Shown: positions 37,901 to 51,196 of the stretch, one piece after another | How positions within the stretch are numbered: position 1 is the stretch's first letter | Layout: every line of letters begins with the position of its first letter | Source of the DNA: Eledone cirrhosa | Lineage: Eukaryota > Mollusca > Cephalopoda > Octopoda > Eledonidae | DNA length: 64,000 bases | NCBI GenBank assembly: GCA_964016885.1 | Contig: OZ024744.1 | Coordinates: 27,910,108 to 27,974,107, forward strand | Direction: 5' to 3' | Translations under genes and position numbers: made by a program | Notes under the pieces: generated by a model | The model's input: the letters and a program-made list of their open reading frames with translations, nothing else | Told to the model about the DNA's origin: nothing | Databases searched by the model: none

Positions 37901-39599
37901 TTATCACTGTTATTGTCATTGTTGTTGTTGTTGTCGCTGTTATCACTGTTATTGTCACTGTTTTTGTTGTTGTCACTATTATCACTGTTATTGTCACTGT
38001 TGTTTTTGTTGTTGTCGCTGTTATCACTGTTATTGTGACTGTTGTTGTTGTTGTTGTCGCTGTTATCACTGTTATTGACACTGTTGTTGCTGTTGTTCTC
38101 GCTGTTATCACTGTTATTGTCACTGTTGTTGTTGTTCTCGCTGTTACCACTGTTATTGTCGATGTTGTTGTTGTTGTCGCTGTTATAACTGTTATTGTCA
38201 CTGTTGTTGTTGTTGTCGATGTTATAACTCTTATTGTCACTGTTGTTGTTGTTGTCGTTGTTATCACTGTTATTGTCATTGTTGTTATTGTCGCTGTTAT
38301 CACTGTTATTGACATTGTTGTTGTTGTTGTTGTTGTCGCTGTTATCACTGTTATTGTCACTGTTGTTGTTGTTGTTGTCGCTTCTATAACTGTTATTGTC
38401 ACTATTGCTGTTGTTGTTGTCGCTGTTATCACTCTTATTGTCATTGTTGTTGTTGTCGCTGTTATCACTGTTATTGTCACTGTTGTTGTTCTCGCTGTTA
38501 TAACTGTTATTCTCACTGTTGTTGTTCTCGCTGTTATCAATGGTAGTGACACTGTTGTTGTTTTTATTGTCGCTGTTAGAACTGTTATTGTCACTGTTGT
38601 TATTGTTGTTGTCGCTGTTATAACTGTTATTGTCACTGTTGTTGTTGTTGTTCTCGCTGTTATCACTGTTATTGTCATTGTTGTTGTTGTCGCTGTTATC
38701 ACTGTTATTGTCATTGTTGTTGTTGTCGCTGTTATCACTGTTATTGTCACTGTTGTTGTTGTTCTCGCTGTTATCACTGTTATTGTCACTGTTGTTGTTC
38801 TTCTCGCTGTTATCACTGTTATTGTCATTGTTGTTGTTGTTGTGTTCGCTGTTATAACTGTTATTGTCATTGTTGTTGTAGTTGTTTTCGCTGTTATCAC
38901 TGTTATTGTCACTGTTGTTGTTGTCGCTGGTATAACTGTTATTGTCACTGTTGTTTTTGTTGTTGTCGCTGTTATCACTGTTATTGTCACTGTTGTTGTT
39001 GTCGCTGTTATAACTGTTATTGTCACTGTTGTTGTTGTTGTCGCTATTATCACTGTTATTGTCACTGTTGTTTTTGTTGTTGTCGCTGTTATCACTGTTA
39101 TTTTCATTGTTTTTGTTGTTGTTCTCGCATTTATCACTGTTATTGTCAGTGTTGTTGTTGTTGTACTCGCTGTTATCACTGTTGTCGTCACTGTTGTTGT
39201 TGTTGTCGCTATTCTAACTGTTATTGTCGCTGTTATAACTGTTATTGTCATTGTTGTTGTTGTCGCTGTTATCACTGTCGTCGTCACTGTTGTTGTTGTT
39301 GTCGCTGTTATAACTGTTATTGTGACTGTTGTTGTTGTTGTTGTCGCTGTTATAACTTTTATTGTCATTGTTGTTGTTGTCGCTGTTATCACTGTTATTG
39401 ACACTGTTGTTGCTGTTGTTCTCGCTGTTATCACTGTTATTGTCACTGTTGTTGTTGTTCTCGCTGTTACCACTGTTATTGTCTATGTTGTTGTTGTTGT
39501 CGCTGTTATAACTGTTATTGTCACTGTTGTTGTTGTTGTTGTCGTTGTTATCACTGTTATTGTCATTATTGTTATTGTCGCTGTTATCACTGTTATTGT

Positions 39600-39603
<4 letters not shown>

Positions 39604-39630
<27 letters not shown>
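39604..39630 (+). repeat. (GTT)9 tract, P3
   Basis: Third copy of the nine-triplet run with the GTCGCGGTT flank. Identical length in all three P copies. Confidence 0.93.
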
Positions 39631-39632
<2 letters not shown>

Positions 39633-41841
39633 CGCGGTTATCACTGTTATTGTCACTGTTGTTGTTGTCGCTTCTATAACTGTTATTGTCACTATTGCTG
39701 TTGTTGTCGCTGTTATCACTCTTATTGTCATTGTTGTTGTTGTCGCTGTTATCACTGTTATTGTCACTGTTGTTGTTCTCGCTGTTATAACTGTTATTCT
39801 CACTGTTGTTGTTCTCGCTGTTATCAATGGTATTGACATTGTTGTTGTTTTTATTGTCGCTGTTATAACTGTTATTGTCACTGTTGTTGTTGTTGTTCTC
39901 GCTCTTATCACTGTTATTGTCATTGTTGTTGTTGTCGCTGTTATCACTGTTATTGTCATTGTTGTTGTTGTCGCTGTTATCACTGTTATTGTCACTGTTG
40001 TTGTTGTTCTCGCTGTTATCACTGTTATTGTCACTGTTGTTCTTCTCGCTGTTATCACTGTTATTGTCATTGTTGTTGTTGTTGTGTTCGCTGTTATAAC
40101 TGTTATTGTCATTGTTGTTGTTGTTGTTGTCGCTGTTATCACTGTTATTGTCACTGTTGTTGTTGTCGCTGGTATAACTGTTATTGTCACTGTTGTTTTT
40201 GTTGTTGTCGCTCTTATCACTGTTATTGTCACTGTTGTTGTTGTCGCTGTTATAACTGTTATTGTCACTGTTGTTGTTGTCACTGTTATCACTCTTATTG
40301 TCATTGTTGTTGTTGTTGTTCTCGCTGTTATCACTGTTATTGTCACTGTTGCTGTTGTTGTCGCTGTTATCTCTGTTATTGTCATTGTTGTTGTCGCTGT
40401 TATAACTGTTATTGTCATTGTTGTTGTTGTTGTTGCTGTTATAACTGTTACTGTCATTGTTGTTGTTGTCGCTGTTATCACTGTTATTTTCATTGTTGTT
40501 GTTGTCGCTGTTATCACTGTTATTGTCACTGTTGTTGTTGTTGTTGTCGCTGTTATCACTGTTATTGTCACTGTTGCTGTTGTTGTCGCTGTTATCACTG
40601 CTATTGTCATTGTTGTTGTTGTTGTCGCTGTTATCACTGTGATTGTCATTGTTGTTGTTGTTGTTGTTCTCGCTGTTATCACCGTTATTGTCACTGTTGT
40701 TGTCGCTGTTATCACTGTTATTGTCACTGTTGTTATTGTTGTTGTTGCTGTTATCACTGTTATTGTCACTGTTGTAGTTGTTGTCGCTGTTATAACTGTT
40801 ATTGTCACTGTTGTTGTTGTTGCTGTCGCTGTTATCACTGTTATTGTCATTGTTGCTGTTGTACTCGCTGTTATCACTGTTATTGTTGTTGTTGTAGTGG
40901 CTGTTATCACTGTTATTGTCACTGTTGTTGTCGCTGTTATCACTGTTATTTTCATTGTTATTGTCACTGATGTTGTTGTTCTCGCTGTTATAACTGTTAT
41001 TGTGACTGTTGTTGTTGTCTCTGTTATAACTGTTATTGTCATTGTTGTTGTTGTTGTCGCTGTTATCACTGTTATTAACACTGTTGTTGTTGTTGTTCTC
41101 GCTGTTATCACTGTTATTGTCACTGTTGTTGTTGTCGCTGTTATAACTGTTATTGTCACTGTTGTTGTTGCTGTTGTCGCTGTCATAACTCTTATTGTCA
41201 CTGTTGTTGTTGTTGTCGTTGTTATCACTGTTATTGTCATTATTGTTGTTCTCGCTGTTATCACTGGTATTGACACTGTTGTTGTTGTTGTTCTCGCTGT
41301 TATAACTGTTATTGTCACTGTTGTTGTTGTCGCTGTTATAACTCTTATTGTCACTGTTGTTGTTGTTGTCGTCGTCGTTATCACTGTTATTGTCATTATT
41401 GTTGTTGTCGCTGTTATCACTGTTATTGTCATTGTTGTTGTTGTCGCTGTTATCACTGTTATTGTCCCTGTTGTTGTTGTCGCTGTTATAACTGTTATTG
41501 TCACTGTTGTTTTTGTTGTTGTCGCTGTTATCACTGTTATTTTCATTGTTTTTGTTGTTGTTCTCGCATTTATCACTGTTATTGTCAGTGTTGTTGTTCT
41601 TGTTCTCGCTGTTATCACTGTCGTCGTCACTGTTGTTGTTGTGGTCGCTGTTATAACTGTTATTGTGACTGTTGTTGTTGTTGTTGTCGCTGTTATAACT
41701 GTTATTGTCATTGTTGTTGTTGTCGATGTTATCACTGTTATTGACACTGTTGTTGCTGTTGTTCTCGCTGTTATCACCGTTACTGTCACTGTTGTTGTTG
41801 TTCTCGCTGTTACCACTGTTATTGTCAATGTTGTTGTTGTT

Positions 41842-41849
41842 GTCGCGTT
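41842..41849 (+). other. -1 phase scar GTCGCGTT (P3)
   Basis: Fourth copy, 10,701 bases after the one at 31141, marking P3 as part of the same lineage. Confidence 0.95.
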
Positions 41850-44800
41850 ATAACTGTTATTGTCACTGTTGTTGTTGTCGCTGTTATAACTCTTATTGTC
41901 ACTGTTGTTGTTGTTGTCGTTTTTTTCACTGTTATTGTCATTATTGTCATTGTCGCTGTTATCACTGTTATTGTCATTGTTGTTGTTGTTGTTGTTGTCG
42001 CTGTTATCACTGTTATTGTCACTGTTGTTGTTGTTGTCGCTTCTATAACTGTTATTGTCACTATTGCTGTTGTTGTCGCTGTTATCACTCTTATTGTCAT
42101 TGTTGTTGTTGTTGTTCTCGCTGTTATCACTGTTATTGTCATTGTTGTTGTTGTCGCTGTTATCACTGTTATTGTCATTGTTGTTGTTGTCGCTGTTATC
42201 ACTGTTATTGTCACTGTTGTTGTTGTTCTCGCTGTTATCACTGTTGTTGTCACTGTTGTTGTTCTTCTCGCTGTTATTACTGTTATTGTCATTGTTGTTG
42301 TTGTTGTGTTCGCTGTTATAACTGTTATTGTCATTGTTGTTGTTGTTGTTGTCGCTGTTATCACTGTTATTGTCACTGTTGTTGTTGTCGCTGGTATAAC
42401 TGTTATTGTCACTGTTGTTTTTGTTGTTGTTGCTGTTATCACTGTTATTGTCACTGTTGTTGTTGTCGCTGTTATAACTGCTATTGTCACTGTTGTTGTT
42501 GTCACTGTTATCACTCTTACTGTCACTGTTGTTTTTGTTCTCGCTGTTATCACTGTTATTGTCATTGTTGTTGTTGTCGCTGTTATCACTGTTATTGTCA
42601 CTGTTGCTGTTGTTGTCGCTGTTATCTCTGTTATTGTCATTGTTGTTGTCGCTGTTATAACTGTTATTGTCATTGTTTTTGTTGTTGTTGTTGTTATAAC
42701 TGTTACTGTCATTGTTGTTGTTGTCGCTGTTATCACTGTTATTTTCATTGTTGTTGTTGTCGCTGTTATCACTGTTATTGTCACTGTTGTTGTTGTTGTC
42801 GCTGTTATCACTGTTATTGTCACTGTTGTTGTTGTTGTCACTGTTATAAATGTTATTGTCACTGTTGTCGTTGTTGTCGCTGTTATCACTGTTATTGTCA
42901 CTGTTGTTGTCGCTGTTATCACTGTTATTGTCACTGTTGTTATTGTTGTTGTTGCTGTTATCACTGTTATTGTCACTGTTGTAGTTGTTGTCGCTGTTAT
43001 AACTGTTATTGTCACTGTTGTTGTTGTTGCTGTCGCTGTTATTACTGTTATTGTCATTGTTGTTGTTGTTGTGGCTGTTATCACTGTTATTGTCACTGTT
43101 GTTGTCGCTGTTATCACTGTTATTTTCATTGTTGTTGTTCTCTCTGTTATCACTGTTATTGTCACTGTTATTGTCACTGTAGTTGTTGTTCTCGCTGTTA
43201 TAACTGTTATTGTGTCTGTTGTTGTTGTCGCTGTTATAACTGTTATTGTCATTGTTGTTGTTGTTGTCGCTGTTATCACTGTTATTAACATTGTTGTTGT
43301 TGTTGTTCCCGCTGCTATCCCTGTTATTGTCATTGTTGTTGTTGTTGTACTCGCTGTTATCACTGTTATTGTCATTGTTGTTGTTGTTGTCGCTGTTATC
43401 ACTGTTATTGTCACTGTTTTTGTTGTTGTCACTATTATCACTGTTATTGTCACTGTTGTTTTTGTTGTTGTCGCTGTTATCACTGTTATTGTGACTGTTG
43501 TTGTTGTTGTTGTCGCTGTTATCACTGTTATTAACACTGTTGTTGCTGTTGTTCTCGCTGTTATCACTGTTATTGTCACTGTTGTTGTTGTTCTCGCTGT
43601 TACCACTGTTATTGTCAATGTTGTTGTTGTTGTCGCTGTTATAACTGTTATTGTCACTGTTGTTGTTGTTGTCGATGTTATAACTCTTATTGTCACTGTT
43701 GTTGTTGTTGTTGTCGTTGTTATCACTGTTATTGTCATTGTTGTTATTGTCGCTGTTATCACTGTTATTAACATTGTTGTTGTTGTTGTTGTTGTCGCTG
43801 TTATCACTGTTATTGTCACTGTTGTTGTTGTTGTTGTCGCTTCTATAACTGTTATTGTCACTATTGCTGTTGTTGTTGTCGCTGTTATCACTCTTATTGT
43901 CATTGTTGTTGTTGTCGCTGTTATCACTGTTATTGTCACTGTTGTTGTTCTCGCTGTTATAACTGTTATTCTCACTGTTGTTGTTCTCGCTGTTATCAAT
44001 GGTAGTGACACTGTTGTTGTTTTTATTGCCGCTGTTAGAACTGTTATTGTCACTGTTGTTATTGTTGTTGTCGCTGTTATAACTGTTATTGTCACTGTTG
44101 TTGTTGTTGTTCTCGCTGTTATCACTGTTATTGTCATTGTTGTTGTTGTCGCTGTTATCACTGTTATTGTCATTGTTGTTGTTGTCGCTGTTATCACTGT
44201 TATTGTCACTGTTGTTGTTGTTCTCGCTGTTATCACTGTTATTGTCACTGTTGTTGTTCTTCTCGCTGTTATCACTGTTATTGTCATTGTTGTTGTTGTT
44301 GTGTTCGCTGTTATAACTGTTATTGTCATTGTTGTTGTAGTTGTTTTCGCTGTTATCACTGTTATTGTCACTGTTGTTGTTGTCGCTGGTATAACTGTTA
44401 TTGTCACTGTTGTTTTTGTTGTTGTCGCTGTTATCACTGTTATTGTCACTGTTGTTGTTGTCGCTGTTATAACTGTTATTGTCACTGTTGTTGTTGTTGT
44501 TGTCACTGTTATCACTGTTATTGTCACTGTTGTTGTTGTTCTCGCTGTTATCACTGTTATTGTCATTGTTGTTGTTGTCGCTGTTATCACTGTTATTGTC
44601 ACTGTTGCTGTTGTTGTCGCTGTTATCTCTGTTATTGTCATTGTTGTTGTCGCTGTTATAACTGTTATTGTCATTGTTGTTGTTGTTGTTGTTGCTGTTA
44701 TAACTGTTACTGTCATTGTTGTTGTTGTTGTCGCTGTTATCGCTGTTATTTTCATTGTTGTTGTTGTCGCTGTTATCACTGTTATTGTCACTTTTGTTGT

Positions 44801-45830
44801 TGTTGTCGCTGTTATCACTGTTATTGTCACTGTTGTTGTTGTTGTCACTGTTATAAATGTTATTGTCACTGTTGTCATTGTTGTCGCTGTTATCACTGTT
44901 ATTGTCACTGTTGTTGTTGTTGTCGCTGTCATAACTGTTCTTTTCACTGTTGTTGTTGTTGTTCTCTCTGTTATCACTGTTATTGTCACTGTTGTAGTTG
45001 TTGTCGCTGTTATAACTGTTATTGTCACTGTTGTTGTTGTTGCTGTCGCTGTTATCACTGTTATTGTCATTGTTGTTGTTGTTGTGGCTGTTATCACTGT
45101 TATTGTCACTGTTGTTGTCGCTGTTATCACTGTTATTTTCATTGTTGTTGTTGTTGTTCTCTCTGTTATCACTGTTATTGTCACTGTTGTTGTTGTTCTC
45201 GCTGTTATAATTGTCATTGTGACTGTTGTTGTTGTCGCTGTTATAACTGTTATTGTCATTGTTGTTGTTGTTGTCGCTGTTATCACTGTTATTAACACTG
45301 TTGTTGTTGTTGTTCTCGCTGTTATCACTGTTATTGTCACTGTTGTTGTTGTTGTCGCTGTTATCACTGTTGTCATTGTTGTTGTTGTTGTCGCTGTTAT
45401 CACTGTTATTGTCCCTGTTGTTGTTGTCGCTGTTATAAATGTTATTGTCACTATTGCTTTTGTTGTTGTCGCTCTTATCACTCTTATTGTCATTGCTGTT
45501 GTTGTTTTCGCTGTTATAACTGTTATTGTCATTGTTGTTGTTGTTGTCACTGTTATCACTGTTATTGTCACCGTTGTTGTTGTCGCTGTTATCACTGTTA
45601 TTTTAATTGTTGTTGTTGTCGCTGTTATCACTGTTATTTTCACTGTTGTTGTTGTTGTTGTCGCTGTTATCACTGTTATTGTCACAGTTGTTGTTGTCGC
45701 TGTTGTCATTGTTATTGTCATTGTCGTTGTTGTCGCTTTTATAACTGTTATTGTCATTGTAGTTGTTGTTGTCGCTGTTATAACTGTTATTGTCACTGTT
45801 GTTGTTGTTGCTGTCGGTGTTATAACTGTT

Positions 45831-45840
45831 ATTAGTTACT
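45831..45840 (+). other. +1 phase scar ATTAGTTACT (Q1)
   Basis: Fourth copy, 30.4 kb from the third, with the same flanks on both sides. This ties the Q block by descent to the A blocks at the other end of the window. Confidence 0.95.
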
Positions 45841-46979
45841 GTTGTTGTTGTTGTTGTTCTCGCTGTTACCACTTTTATTGTCAATGTTGTTGTTGTTGTT
45901 GTCGCTGTTATAACTGTTATTGTCACTGTTATTGTTGTTGTTGTCGCTGTTATAACTCTTATTGTCACTGTTGTTGTTGTTGTCGCTATTATCACTGTTA
46001 TTGTCACTGTTGTTTTTGTTGTTGTCGCTGTTATCACTGTTATTTTCATTGTTTTTGTTGTTGTTCTCGCATTTATCACTGTTATTGTCAGTGTTGTTGT
46101 TGTTGTTCTCGCTGTTATCACTGTTGTCGTCACTGTTGTTGTTGTTGTCGCTGTTATATCTGTTATTGTCGTTGTTATAACTGTTATTGTCATTGTTGTT
46201 GTTGTCGCTGTTATCATTGTTATTGACACTGTTGTTGCTGTTGTTCTCGCTGTTATCACTGTTATTGTCACTGTTGTTGTTGTTGTTCTCGCTGTTACCA
46301 CTGTTATTGTCAATGTTGTTGTTGTTGTCGCTGTTATAACTGTTATTGTCACTGTTGTTGTTGTCGCTGTTATAACTGTTATTGTCATTGTTGTTGTTGT
46401 CGCTGTTATCACTGTTATTGTCACTGTTGTTGTTGTTCTCGCTGTTATCACAGTTATTGTCACTGTTGTTGTTCTTCTCGCTGTTATCACTGTTATTGTC
46501 ATTGTTGTTGTTGTTGTGTTCGCTGTTATAACTGTTATTGTCATTGTTGTTGTTGTTGTTGTCGCTGTTATCACTGTTATTGTCACTGTTGTTGTTGTCG
46601 GTGGTATAACTGTTATTGTCACTGTTGTTTTTGTTGTTGTCGCTGTTATCACTGTTATTGTCACTGTTGTTGTTGTCGCTGTTATAACTGTTATTGTCAC
46701 TGTTGTTGTTGTCAATGTTAGCACTCTTATTGTCACTGTTGTTGTTGTTCTCGCTGTTATCACTGTTATTGTCATTGTTGTTGTTGTCGCTGTTATCACT
46801 GTTATTGTCACTGTTGTTGTTGTTCTCGCTGTTATCACTGTTATTGTCATTGTTGTTGTTGTTGTGTTCGCTGTTATAACTGTTATTTTCATTGTTGTTG
46901 TTGTTGTTGTCGCTGTTATCACTGTTATTGTCACTGTTGTTGTTGTCGCTGGTATAACTGTTATTGTCACTGTTGTTTT

Positions 46980-48850
46980 TGTTGTTGTCGCTGTTATCAC
47001 TGTTATTGTCACTGTTGTTTTTGTTGTTGTCGCTGTTATCACTGTTATTGTCACTGTTGTTGTTGTCGCTGTTATAACTGTTATTGTCACTGTTGTTGTT
47101 GTCACTGTTATCACTCTTATTGTCACTGTTGTTGTTGTTCTCGCTGTTATCAATGGTATTGACACTGTTGTTGTTTTTATTGTCGCTGTTAGAACTGTTA
47201 TTGTCACTGTTGTTATTGTTGTTGTCGCTGTTATAACTGTTATTGTCACTGTTGTTGTTGTTGTTGTTCTCGCTGTTATCACTGTTATTGTCATTGTTGT
47301 TGTTGTCGCTGTTATCACTGTTATTGTCATTGTTGTTGTTGTCGCTGTTATCACTGTTATTGTCACTGTTGTTGTTGTTCTCGCTGTTATCACTGTTATT
47401 GTCACTGTTGTTGTTCTTCTCGCTGTTATCACTGTTATTGTCATTGTTGTTGTTGTGTTCGCTGTTATAACTGTTATTGTCATTGTTGTTGTAGTTGTTT
47501 TCGCTGTTATCACTGTTATTGTCACTGTTGTTGTTGTCGCTGGTATAACTGTTATTGTCACTGTTGTTTTTGTTGTTGTCGCTGTTATCACTGTTATTGT
47601 CACTGTTGTTGTTGTCGCTGTTATAACTGTTATTGTCACTGTTGTTGTTGTTGTTGTCACTGTTATCACTGTTAATGTCACTGTTGTTGTTGTTCTCGCT
47701 GTTATCACTGTTATTGTCATTGTTGTTGTTGTCGCTGTTATCACTGTTATTGTCACTGTTGCTGTTGTTGTCGCTGTTATCTCTGTTATTGTCATTGTTG
47801 TTGTCGCTGTTATAACTGTTATTGTCATTGCTGTTGTTGTCGCTGTTATCACTGTTATTGTCACTGTTGCTGTTGTTCTCGCTGTTATCACTGTTATTTT
47901 CATTGTTGTTGTTGTCGCTGTTATCACTGTTATTGTCACTGTTGTTGTTGTTGTCGTTGTTATCACTGTTATTTTCACTGTAGTTGTTGTTGTCACTGTT
48001 ATAAATGTTATTGTCACTGTTGTCATTGTTGTCGCTGTTATCACTGTTATTGTCACTGTTGCTGTTGTTGTCGCTGTTATCTCTGTTATTGTCATTGTTG
48101 TTGTCGCTGTTATAACTGTTATTGTCATTGTTGTTGTTGTCGCTGTTATCACTGTTATTGTCACTGTTGCTGTTGTTCTCGCTGTTATCACTGTTATTTT
48201 CATTGTTGTTGTTGTCGCTGTTATCACTGTTATTGTCACTGTTGTTGTTGTTGTTGTCGCTGTTATCACTGTTATTGTCACTGTTGTAGTTGTTGTCGCT
48301 GTTATAACTGTTATTGTCACTGTTGTTTTTGTTGCTGTCGCTGTTATCACTGTTATTGTCATTGTTGTTGTTGTTGTGGCTGTTATCACTGTTATTGTCA
48401 CTGTTGTTGTCGCTGTTATCACTGTTATTTTCATTGTTGTTGTTGTTGTTCTCTCTGTTATCACTGTTATTGTCACTGTTATTGTCACTGTTGTTGTTGT
48501 TCTCGCTGTTATAATTGTCATTGTGACTGTTGTTGTTGTCGCTGTTATAACTGTTATTGTCATTGTTGTTGTTGTTGTCGCTGTTATCACTGTTATTAAC
48601 ACTGTTGTTGTTGTTGTTCTCGCTGTTATCACTGTTATTGTCACTGTTGTTGTTGTTGTCGCTGTTATAAATGTTATTGTCACTATTGCTTTTGTTGTTG
48701 TCGCTCTTATCACTCTTATTGTCATTGCTGTTGTTGTTCTCGGTGCTATCCCTGTTATTGTCATTGTTGTTGTTGTTGTACTCGCTGTTATCACTGTTAT
48801 TGTCATTGTTGTTGTTGTTGTCGCTGTTATCACTGTTATTGTCACTGTTT
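46980..48850 (+). repeat. 1.9-kb segment duplicated 2,346 bases apart, copy 1
   Basis: Sites at 47243, 47633, 48314 and 48671 recur at 49589, 49979, 50660 and 51017 with a constant shift of 2,346. Matching stops near 48850, where copy 1 has one extra GTT and a different next unit. About 0.5 kb of other satellite separates the two copies, so this is not a simple adjacent duplication. Confidence 0.8.
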
Positions 48851-49033
48851 TTGTTGTTGTTGTCGCTGTTATCACTGTTATTGTCATTGTTGTTGTTGTC
48901 GCTGTTGTCATTGTTATTGTCATTGTCGTTGTTGTCGCTTTTATAACTGTTATTGTCATTGTAGTTGTTGTTGTCGCTGTTATAACTGTTATTGTCACTG
49001 TTGTTGTTGTTGCTGTCGGTGTTATAACTGTTA

Positions 49034-49261
49034 TTGTCACTGTTGTTGTTGTTGTTGTCGCTGTTATCACTGTTATTGTCATTGTTGTTGTTGTCGCTGT
49101 TATCACTGTTATTGTCATTGTTGTTGTTGTCGCTGTTATCACTGTTATTGTCACTGTTGTTGTTGTTCTCGCTGTTATCACTGTTATTGTCACTGTTGTT
49201 GTTCTTCTCGCTGTTATCACTGTTATTGTCATTGTTGTTGTTGTTGTGTTCGCTGTTATAA
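49034..49261 (+). repeat. 228-base six-unit landmark module ending in GTGTTCGCTG
   Basis: Six units in fixed order. The last three carry the variants GTTCTCGCTG, GTTCTTCTCGCTG and GTGTTCGCTGTTATAAC. The same 228-base form recurs at 52829-53056, 56078-56305 and 62289-62516. Longer or shorter relatives occur at 721, 2389, 5498, 7166, 14727, 17155, 19547, 21718, 23737, 24907, 26844, 29178, 31351, 32797, 35159, 36605, 38630, 39875, 42055, 44089, 46694, 47243, 49589, 51950, 55190, 59949, 60498 and 62844. It is the most frequent module and the best ruler for the array. Confidence 0.87.
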
Positions 49262-49325
49262 CTGTTATTGTCATTGTTGTTGTTGTTGTTGTTGTTGTCG
49301 CTGTTATCACTGTTATTGTCACTGT

Positions 49326-51196
49326 TGTTGTTGTCGCTGGTATAACTGTTATTGTCACTGTTGTTTTTGTTGTTGTCGCTGTTATCACTGTTATTGTCAC
49401 TGTTGTTGTTGTCGCTGTTATAACTGTTATTGTCACTGTTGTTGTTGTCACTGTTATCACTCTTATTGTCACTGTTGTTGTTGTTCTCGCTGTTATCAAT
49501 GGTATTGACACTGTTGTTGTTTTTATTGTCGCTGTTAGAACTGTTATTGTCACTGTTGTTATTGTTGTTGTCGCTGTTATAACTGTTATTGTCACTGTTG
49601 TTGTTGTTGTTGTTCTCGCTGTTATCACTGTTATTGTCATTGTTGTTGTTGTCGCTGTTATCACTGTTATTGTCATTGTTGTTGTTGTCGCTGTTATCAC
49701 TGTTATTGTCACTGTTGTTGTTGTTCTCGCTGTTATCACTGTTATTGTCACTGTTGTTGTTCTTCTCGCTATTATCACTGTTATTGTCATTGTTGTTGTT
49801 GTGTTCGCTGTTATAACTGTTATTGTCATTGTTGTTGTAGTTGTTTTCGCTGTTATCACTGTTATTGTCACTGTTGTTGTTGTCGCTGGTATAACTGTTA
49901 TTGTCACTGTTGTTTTTGTTGTTGTCGCTGTTATCACTGTTATTGTCACTGTTGTTGTTGTCGCTGTTATAACTGTTATTGTCACTGTTGTTGTTGTTGT
50001 TGTCACTGTTATCACTGTTAATGTCACTGTTGTTGTTGTTCTCGCTGTTATCACTGTTATTGTCATTGTTGTTGTTGTCGCTGTTATCACTGTTATTGTC
50101 ACTGTTGCTGTTGTTGTCGCTGTTATCTCTGTTATTGTCATTGTTGTTGTCGCTGTTATAACTGTTATTGTCATTGCTGTTGTTGTCGCTGTTATCACTG
50201 TTATTGTCACTGTTGCTGTTGTTCTCGCTGTTATCACTGTTATTTTCATTGTTGTTGTTGTCGCTGTTATCACTGTTATTGTCACTGTTGTTGTTGTTGT
50301 CGTTGTTATCACTGTTATTTTCACTGTAGTTGTTGTTGTCACTGTTATAAATGTTATTGTCACTGTTGTCATTGTTGTCGCTGTTATCACTGTTATTGTC
50401 ACTGTTGCTGTTGTTGTCGCTGTTATCTCTGTTATTGTCATTGTTGTTGTCGCTGTTATAACTGTTATTGTCATTGTTGTTGTTGTCGCTGTTATCACTG
50501 TTATTGTCACTGTTGCTGTTGTTCTCGCTGTTATCACTGTTATTTTCATTGTTGTTGTTGTCGCTGTTATCACTGTTATTGTCACTGTTGTTGTTGTTGT
50601 TGTCGCTGTTATCACTGTTATTGTCACTGTTGTAGTTGTTGTCGCTGTTATAACTGTTATTGTCACTGTTGTTTTTGTTGCTGTCGCTGTTATCACTGTT
50701 ATTGTCATTGTTGTTGTTGTTGTGGCTGTTATCACTGTTATTGTCACTGTTGTTGTCGCTGTTATCACTGTTATTTTCATTGTTGTTGTTGTTGTTCTCT
50801 CTGTTATCACTGTTATTGTCACTGTTATTGTCACTGTTGTTGTTGTTCTCGCTGTTATAATTGTCATTGTGACTGTTGTTGTTGTCGCTGTTATAACTGT
50901 TATTGTCATTGTTGTTGTTGTTGTCGCTGTTATCACTGTTATTAACACTGTTGTTGTTGTTGTTCTCGCTGTTATCACTGTTATTGTCACTGTTGTTGTT
51001 GTTGTCGCTGTTATAAATGTTATTGTCACTATTGCTTTTGTTGTTGTCGCTCTTATCACTCTTATTGTCATTGCTGTTGTTGTTCTCGGTGCTATCCCTG
51101 TTATTGTCATTGTTGTTGTTGTTGTACTCGCTGTTATCACTGTTATTGTCATTGTTGTTGTTGTTGTCGCTGTTATCACTGTTATTGTCACTGTTT
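49326..51196 (+). repeat. 1.9-kb segment duplicated 2,346 bases apart, copy 2
   Basis: Copy of 46980-48850. It overlaps the 3.25-kb duplication that starts near 49585, so the same sequence has been copied at least twice by events with different breakpoints. One private change is GCTATTATC for GCTGTTATC near 49768. Confidence 0.78.

Larger units (their letters stand above)
28582..39278 (+). repeat. Super-repeat P2 (10.70 kb)
   Basis: Second P copy, aligned to P1 at 9,628-9,634 and to P3 at 10,697-10,701. It contains a complete 3,808-base tandem duplication (29.8-37.4 kb) that neither P1 nor P3 has. Inside each of those copies a further shift of about 1,437 bases is visible (GTGTTCGC landmark at 31605 and 33042, and again at 35413 and 36850). 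No gene. Confidence 0.85.
39279..44660 (+). repeat. Super-repeat P3 (incomplete)
   Basis: Third P copy, aligned to P2 at 10,697-10,701 (nine-GTT tract at 39604, module at 39875, -1 scar at 41842). From the scar on it also follows P1 (42055 with 21718; 44089 with 23737, shift 20,337-20,352). It has neither the 3.1-kb nor the 3.8-kb internal duplication, so it is closest to the inferred ancestral length. P-type order continues to about 45.5 kb, but from 44661 the sequence also belongs to the 13.26-kb Q duplication. Confidence 0.8.
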
